The notes below the pieces were generated by a model. It did not search any database. It was not told where the DNA came from and was given only the letters and a program-made list of their open reading frames with translations. Source: JAVXCQ01 sp036659415 (lineage in GTDB: Bacteria; Bacillota; Negativicutes; Acidaminococcales; Acidaminococcaceae). Taken from it: a DNA stretch of 34,315 nt. The position numbers and the translations under genes were made by a program. Shown here in pieces: positions 31,867-34,315 of this stretch (position 1 is the first letter of the stretch; each line of letters opens with the position of its first letter). Location: assembly GCA_036659415.1 (NCBI GenBank), contig JAVXCQ010000021.1, forward strand, positions 1 to 34,315. The letters run 5' to 3'.

Positions 31867-32847
31867 ATGAGTTGTTTTCCTATTTATCGTCCTCGTCGCC
31901 TCCGTGCTACTGCCAATTTGCGCAGTATGATTTGTGAAACCACCTTATCTCCTCAAGATTTAATTTATCCCCTGTTTGTCGTACCTGGCACCGGTATCAA
32001 AAATGAAATTGAAACCTTAGCCGGCAACTACCAGTATTCTGTGGATTTAGTCCTAGAAGCGGTAGATGAAGTCGTCAATTTAGGCATTCCCGCCATTATT
32101 CTCTTTGGTCTTCCCTCCTATAAAGATGAGCTTGGCAGCAGCGCTTGGGACGACAAGGAACCGGTGCAGATGGCCACTAAACTCATTAAAGCCAAATATC
32201 CGGAACTAGTTATTATTGCCGATGCTTGCCTGTGTGAATACACCAGTCATGGTCATTGCGGCGTCTTAGAAAACGGTTGTACTGTAAATAATGACGAAAC
32301 TCTACCCCTCTTAGCCAAAATAGCGGTCAGCCAAGCCCGCTGTGGTGCTGACATTATCGCCCCCTCCAATATGATGGATGGGTACGTTACCGTCATGCGC
32401 TCTGCTTTAGACGAAGCTGGCTTTACTCAAGTTGCCATTATGGCCTATTCCGCTAAATTTGCATCTGCTTATTATGGTCCTTTCCGTGCCGCAGCAGACT
32501 CTACCCCCAGTGCCGGTGACCGCAAAGGTTATCAAATGGATCCGGCCAACGGTGATGAAGCCCTCCGGGAAGTGGAACTAGATATTGAAGAAGGCGCCGA
32601 TATTGTGATGGTGAAGCCTGCCCTCGCCTACTTAGACGTAGTCGCCCGCGTTAGCCAAACCTTTAATCGTCCTCTGTGCGTCTATAACGTCAGCGGTGAA
32701 TTTGCCATGGTCAAAGCAGCTGCTCAAAAAGGCTGGATTGATGAAAAACGTATTGTGCTCGAAACACTAACCGGTTTTAAACGTGCCGGTGCTAAAATGA
32801 TTATTACCTACCATGCTCTTGAAGCTGCCCGTTGGCTCCGAGAATAA
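31867..32847 (+). CDS. hemB: Delta-aminolevulinic acid dehydratase (porphobilinogen synthase)
   Basis: A 326-aa enzyme. Schiff-base lysines are K197 (AYSAKFAS) and K250 (VMVKPALAYLD). The zinc-site cysteines C121, C123 and C131 in DACLCEYTSHGHCG mark the Zn-dependent type. It condenses two 5-aminolevulinates to porphobilinogen. The ATG at 31867 is preceded by TAAGGAGTG. A 125-bp gap from the fusion gene contains a 12-bp palindrome AACAGCGCTGTT (31770-31781) and no terminator, so it remains in the operon. The hemL start lies 16 bp after its stop. Confidence 0.95.
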   Translation: MSCFPIYRPRRLRATANLRSMICETTLSPQDLIYPLFVVPGTGIKNEIETLAGNYQYSVDLVLEAVDEVVNLGIPAIILFGLPSYKDELGSSAWDDKEPVQMATKLIKAKYPELVIIADACLCEYTSHGHCGVLENGCTVNNDETLPLLAKIAVSQARCGADIIAPSNMMDGYVTVMRSALDEAGFTQVAIMAYSAKFASAYYGPFRAAADSTPSAGDRKGYQMDPANGDEALREVELDIEEGADIVMVKPALAYLDVVARVSQTFNRPLCVYNVSGEFAMVKAAAQKGWIDEKRIVLETLTGFKRAGAKMIITYHALEAARWLRE

Positions 32848-32863
32848 TAAGGGAGAATTGCTC

Positions 32864-34165
32864 ATGTTAAAGCTTACTAAATCCGAAGCCACTTTTGCCG
32901 TGGCCAAAACCCTCATCCCCGGCGGAGTTAACAGCCCCGTCCGTTCTTTCCGCAGCGTAGGTGGCACACCACCATTTATTACGCACGGAGCAAAAAGCAA
33001 ATTATACGACCTGGATGGCAACGAATATATCGATTATGTGCTTTCTTATGGACCTCTGCTTCTAGGCCACGCCCACCCAACAGTAACAGCGGCGATTACA
33101 GCGGCGGCAGCTCGTGGTACCTCTTATGGTGCCCCCACAGTAGCCGAAGTAGACTTAGCCGCTTTAGTTTGCAAGCTTGTCCCCTCCATGGAAATGGTGC
33201 GCATGGTTAATTCCGGCACCGAAGCCACCATGAGTGCTCTGCGACTAGCTAGAGCCTATACCGGCCGCGAATCCATTGTCAAATTTATTGGTTGCTATCA
33301 CGGACACCACGATAGTCTGCTCGTCAAAGCAGGTTCTGCCGCTACTACCTTAGGCGTACCGGACAGTCCGGGAGTGCCCCGTGGCGTAGCAATGAATACT
33401 ATCTCCGTACCCTTTAACGACGTAGCCGCTTTAGAAGCCGTCTTTAAAGCGAAAGGCAGTGAAATCGCCGCAGTAATTATGGAACCAACTCCCGGTAATA
33501 TGGGGCTTGTACTCCCGCAAAATAATTTTCTGCAAGCCGTGCGCCGCATAACCACAGCCTACGGCGCCCTCATCGTTTGTGATGAAGTCATGTCTGGCTT
33601 CCGTTCCGCTCAAGGCTGTTCGCAAGGTCTTTATGGCATTGACCCCGATATTACCTGCCTAGGCAAAGTAATCGGCGGCGGACTACCGGTAGCAGCCTAT
33701 GGCGGTAAACGCGAGATTATGAACTGGGTTTCACCCGCCGGTCCCATGTACCAAGCAGGTACCCTCAGCGGTAACCCACTGGCAATGGCCGCAGGTATCG
33801 CCAGTTTAACCTATATGCTAGAAGAAGACGTCTGTGCCAAACTAACAGCACGCACCGCCATTCTCGTAGCAGGACTGCAAAATGCCGCAGAAAAGGCCGG
33901 ACTTAACTATCAGTTCCATCATCTCGGCTCCATGTTTACCGTCTTTTTCACCGAGCAACCTGTTACCGACTATGAATCAGCTTTGACCTCTGATCAAGAC
34001 GCCTTTCGCATTTATTTTCACGCCATGTTGGAACAGGGAATTTACTTACCACCCTCACAATTTGAGACGAATTTTCTTTCCCTTGCCCATTCTGATGCCG
34101 ATTTGGAAAAAACCCTCCAGTCAGCAGAAGTTGCTTTTGCTCAAGTTGCAACTAGCAAAAAATAA
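32864..34165 (+). CDS. hemL: Glutamate-1-semialdehyde 2,1-aminomutase
   Basis: A 433-aa PLP enzyme of fold type I. K268 in CLGKVIGGGLPVAAYGGK binds PLP, D240 in IVCDEVMSGFR contacts the pyridine nitrogen, and NSGTEATMSALRLAR and CYHGHHD line the cofactor site. It converts glutamate-1-semialdehyde to 5-aminolevulinate, the substrate of HemB. The start is ATG 32864 with AGGGAG upstream; the open frame extends to 32813 within hemB but lacks any conserved residues. Last gene of the operon, closed by a terminator. Confidence 0.95.
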   Translation: MLKLTKSEATFAVAKTLIPGGVNSPVRSFRSVGGTPPFITHGAKSKLYDLDGNEYIDYVLSYGPLLLGHAHPTVTAAITAAAARGTSYGAPTVAEVDLAALVCKLVPSMEMVRMVNSGTEATMSALRLARAYTGRESIVKFIGCYHGHHDSLLVKAGSAATTLGVPDSPGVPRGVAMNTISVPFNDVAALEAVFKAKGSEIAAVIMEPTPGNMGLVLPQNNFLQAVRRITTAYGALIVCDEVMSGFRSAQGCSQGLYGIDPDITCLGKVIGGGLPVAAYGGKREIMNWVSPAGPMYQAGTLSGNPLAMAAGIASLTYMLEEDVCAKLTARTAILVAGLQNAAEKAGLNYQFHHLGSMFTVFFTEQPVTDYESALTSDQDAFRIYFHAMLEQGIYLPPSQFETNFLSLAHSDADLEKTLQSAEVAFAQVATSKK

Positions 34166-34190
34166 GTTTAAAATTAACCCTTTGCTGTAT

Positions 34191-34232
34191 AAAAATAGAG
34201 AGTGCCGCTAATAGCGGTACTCTCTATTTTTA
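34191..34232 (+). terminator. Intrinsic terminator of the tetrapyrrole operon
   Basis: AAAAATAGAGAGTGCCGC (from 34191) pairs with GCGGTACTCTCTATTTTT (to 34232) with one G-T wobble and a short loop around TAATA; the final T5 and flanking A5 allow function in both directions. Confidence 0.9.
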
Positions 34233-34315
34233 ATAAATATTTGTTTTGTAGCAAACAGCCAAGATTAGCTGTGCTAAAACCTGGGCGCCATAAAAAAATC
34301 GGCGATTCGCTTCCC

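Noticed and set aside
34233..34315. Sequence after the last terminator
   Set aside because: I see no gene start, RNA or repeat that can be supported in the final 83 bases.
1..34315. CRISPR arrays, insertion sequences, prophage or integrase genes
   Set aside because: No regularly spaced repeats, transposase or integrase motifs, or attachment-site duplications were seen.

Overview
The window looks like chromosomal DNA of a Firmicute, most plausibly a Negativicute (gut-type, roughly mid-40s % GC by eye). The supporting signs are purine-rich Shine-Dalgarno sites (AGGAGG-type), several near-consensus sigma-A promoters with 17-bp spacers, intrinsic terminators, a C5-pathway uroporphyrinogen operon with a CobA-HemD fusion, HydE, PF04392-type ABC importers and PAS-rich c-di-GMP enzymes. 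This taxonomic call is an inference from gene content; no 16S rRNA is present.

Layout. (1) 1-2323, minus strand: a truncated tRNA-Ser(UGA) with a perfect consensus promoter, a cyclodeaminase-type folate enzyme (fchA) and a secreted 5'-nucleotidase. (2) 2595-8145, plus strand: a five-domain c-di-GMP enzyme, hydE and an AGCS sodium:amino-acid symporter, ending in a bidirectional terminator. (3) 8215-13124, minus strand: an M20 carboxypeptidase, a TrmB-like regulator coupled to lysA behind a 46-bp palindromic operator, and a HAD phosphatase with a DUF1624 membrane protein. (4) 13257-15758, plus strand: an EamA/DMT transporter and a thioredoxin/thioredoxin reductase pair with unusual active-site and cofactor motifs. 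(5) 15841-20103, minus strand: an HPt protein, two tandem paralogous lipoprotein binding proteins, one permease and one ATPase. (6) 20202-24063, minus strand: an operon dhaL-dhaK-lsrF-like-VOC-sorC with its own palindromic promoter-operator. (7) 24211-27081, minus strand: a membrane diguanylate cyclase with two periplasmic binding-protein domains. (8) 27336-34165, plus strand: met8-like, hemA, hemC, cobA-hemD, hemB and hemL, i.e. glutamyl-tRNA to uroporphyrinogen III and on to precorrin-2/sirohydrochlorin.

The most interesting system is region 6. Its gene content parallels the E. coli autoinducer-2 degradation route (kinase, isomerase, LsrF thiolase, SorC-family LsrR), but the kinase is of the dihydroxyacetone-kinase type and the third enzyme is a VOC protein. 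The DhaK subunit lacks the His that acts as acid/base in E. coli DhaK (Ile60 here) while keeping Asp109 and the substrate-binding His218. This suggests a kinase for a different ketose or diketose feeding an LsrF-type cleavage.

Other notable points are the palindromic operator overlapping the -10 and predicted start of trmB-lysA, the duplicated binding proteins that share an upstream 17-nt block, and a thioredoxin system with WCGYC and a reductase lacking the HRRxxxR NADPH signature. Several starts were moved downstream of the longest open frame because the Shine-Dalgarno site or promoter demanded it; each case is stated in its entry.
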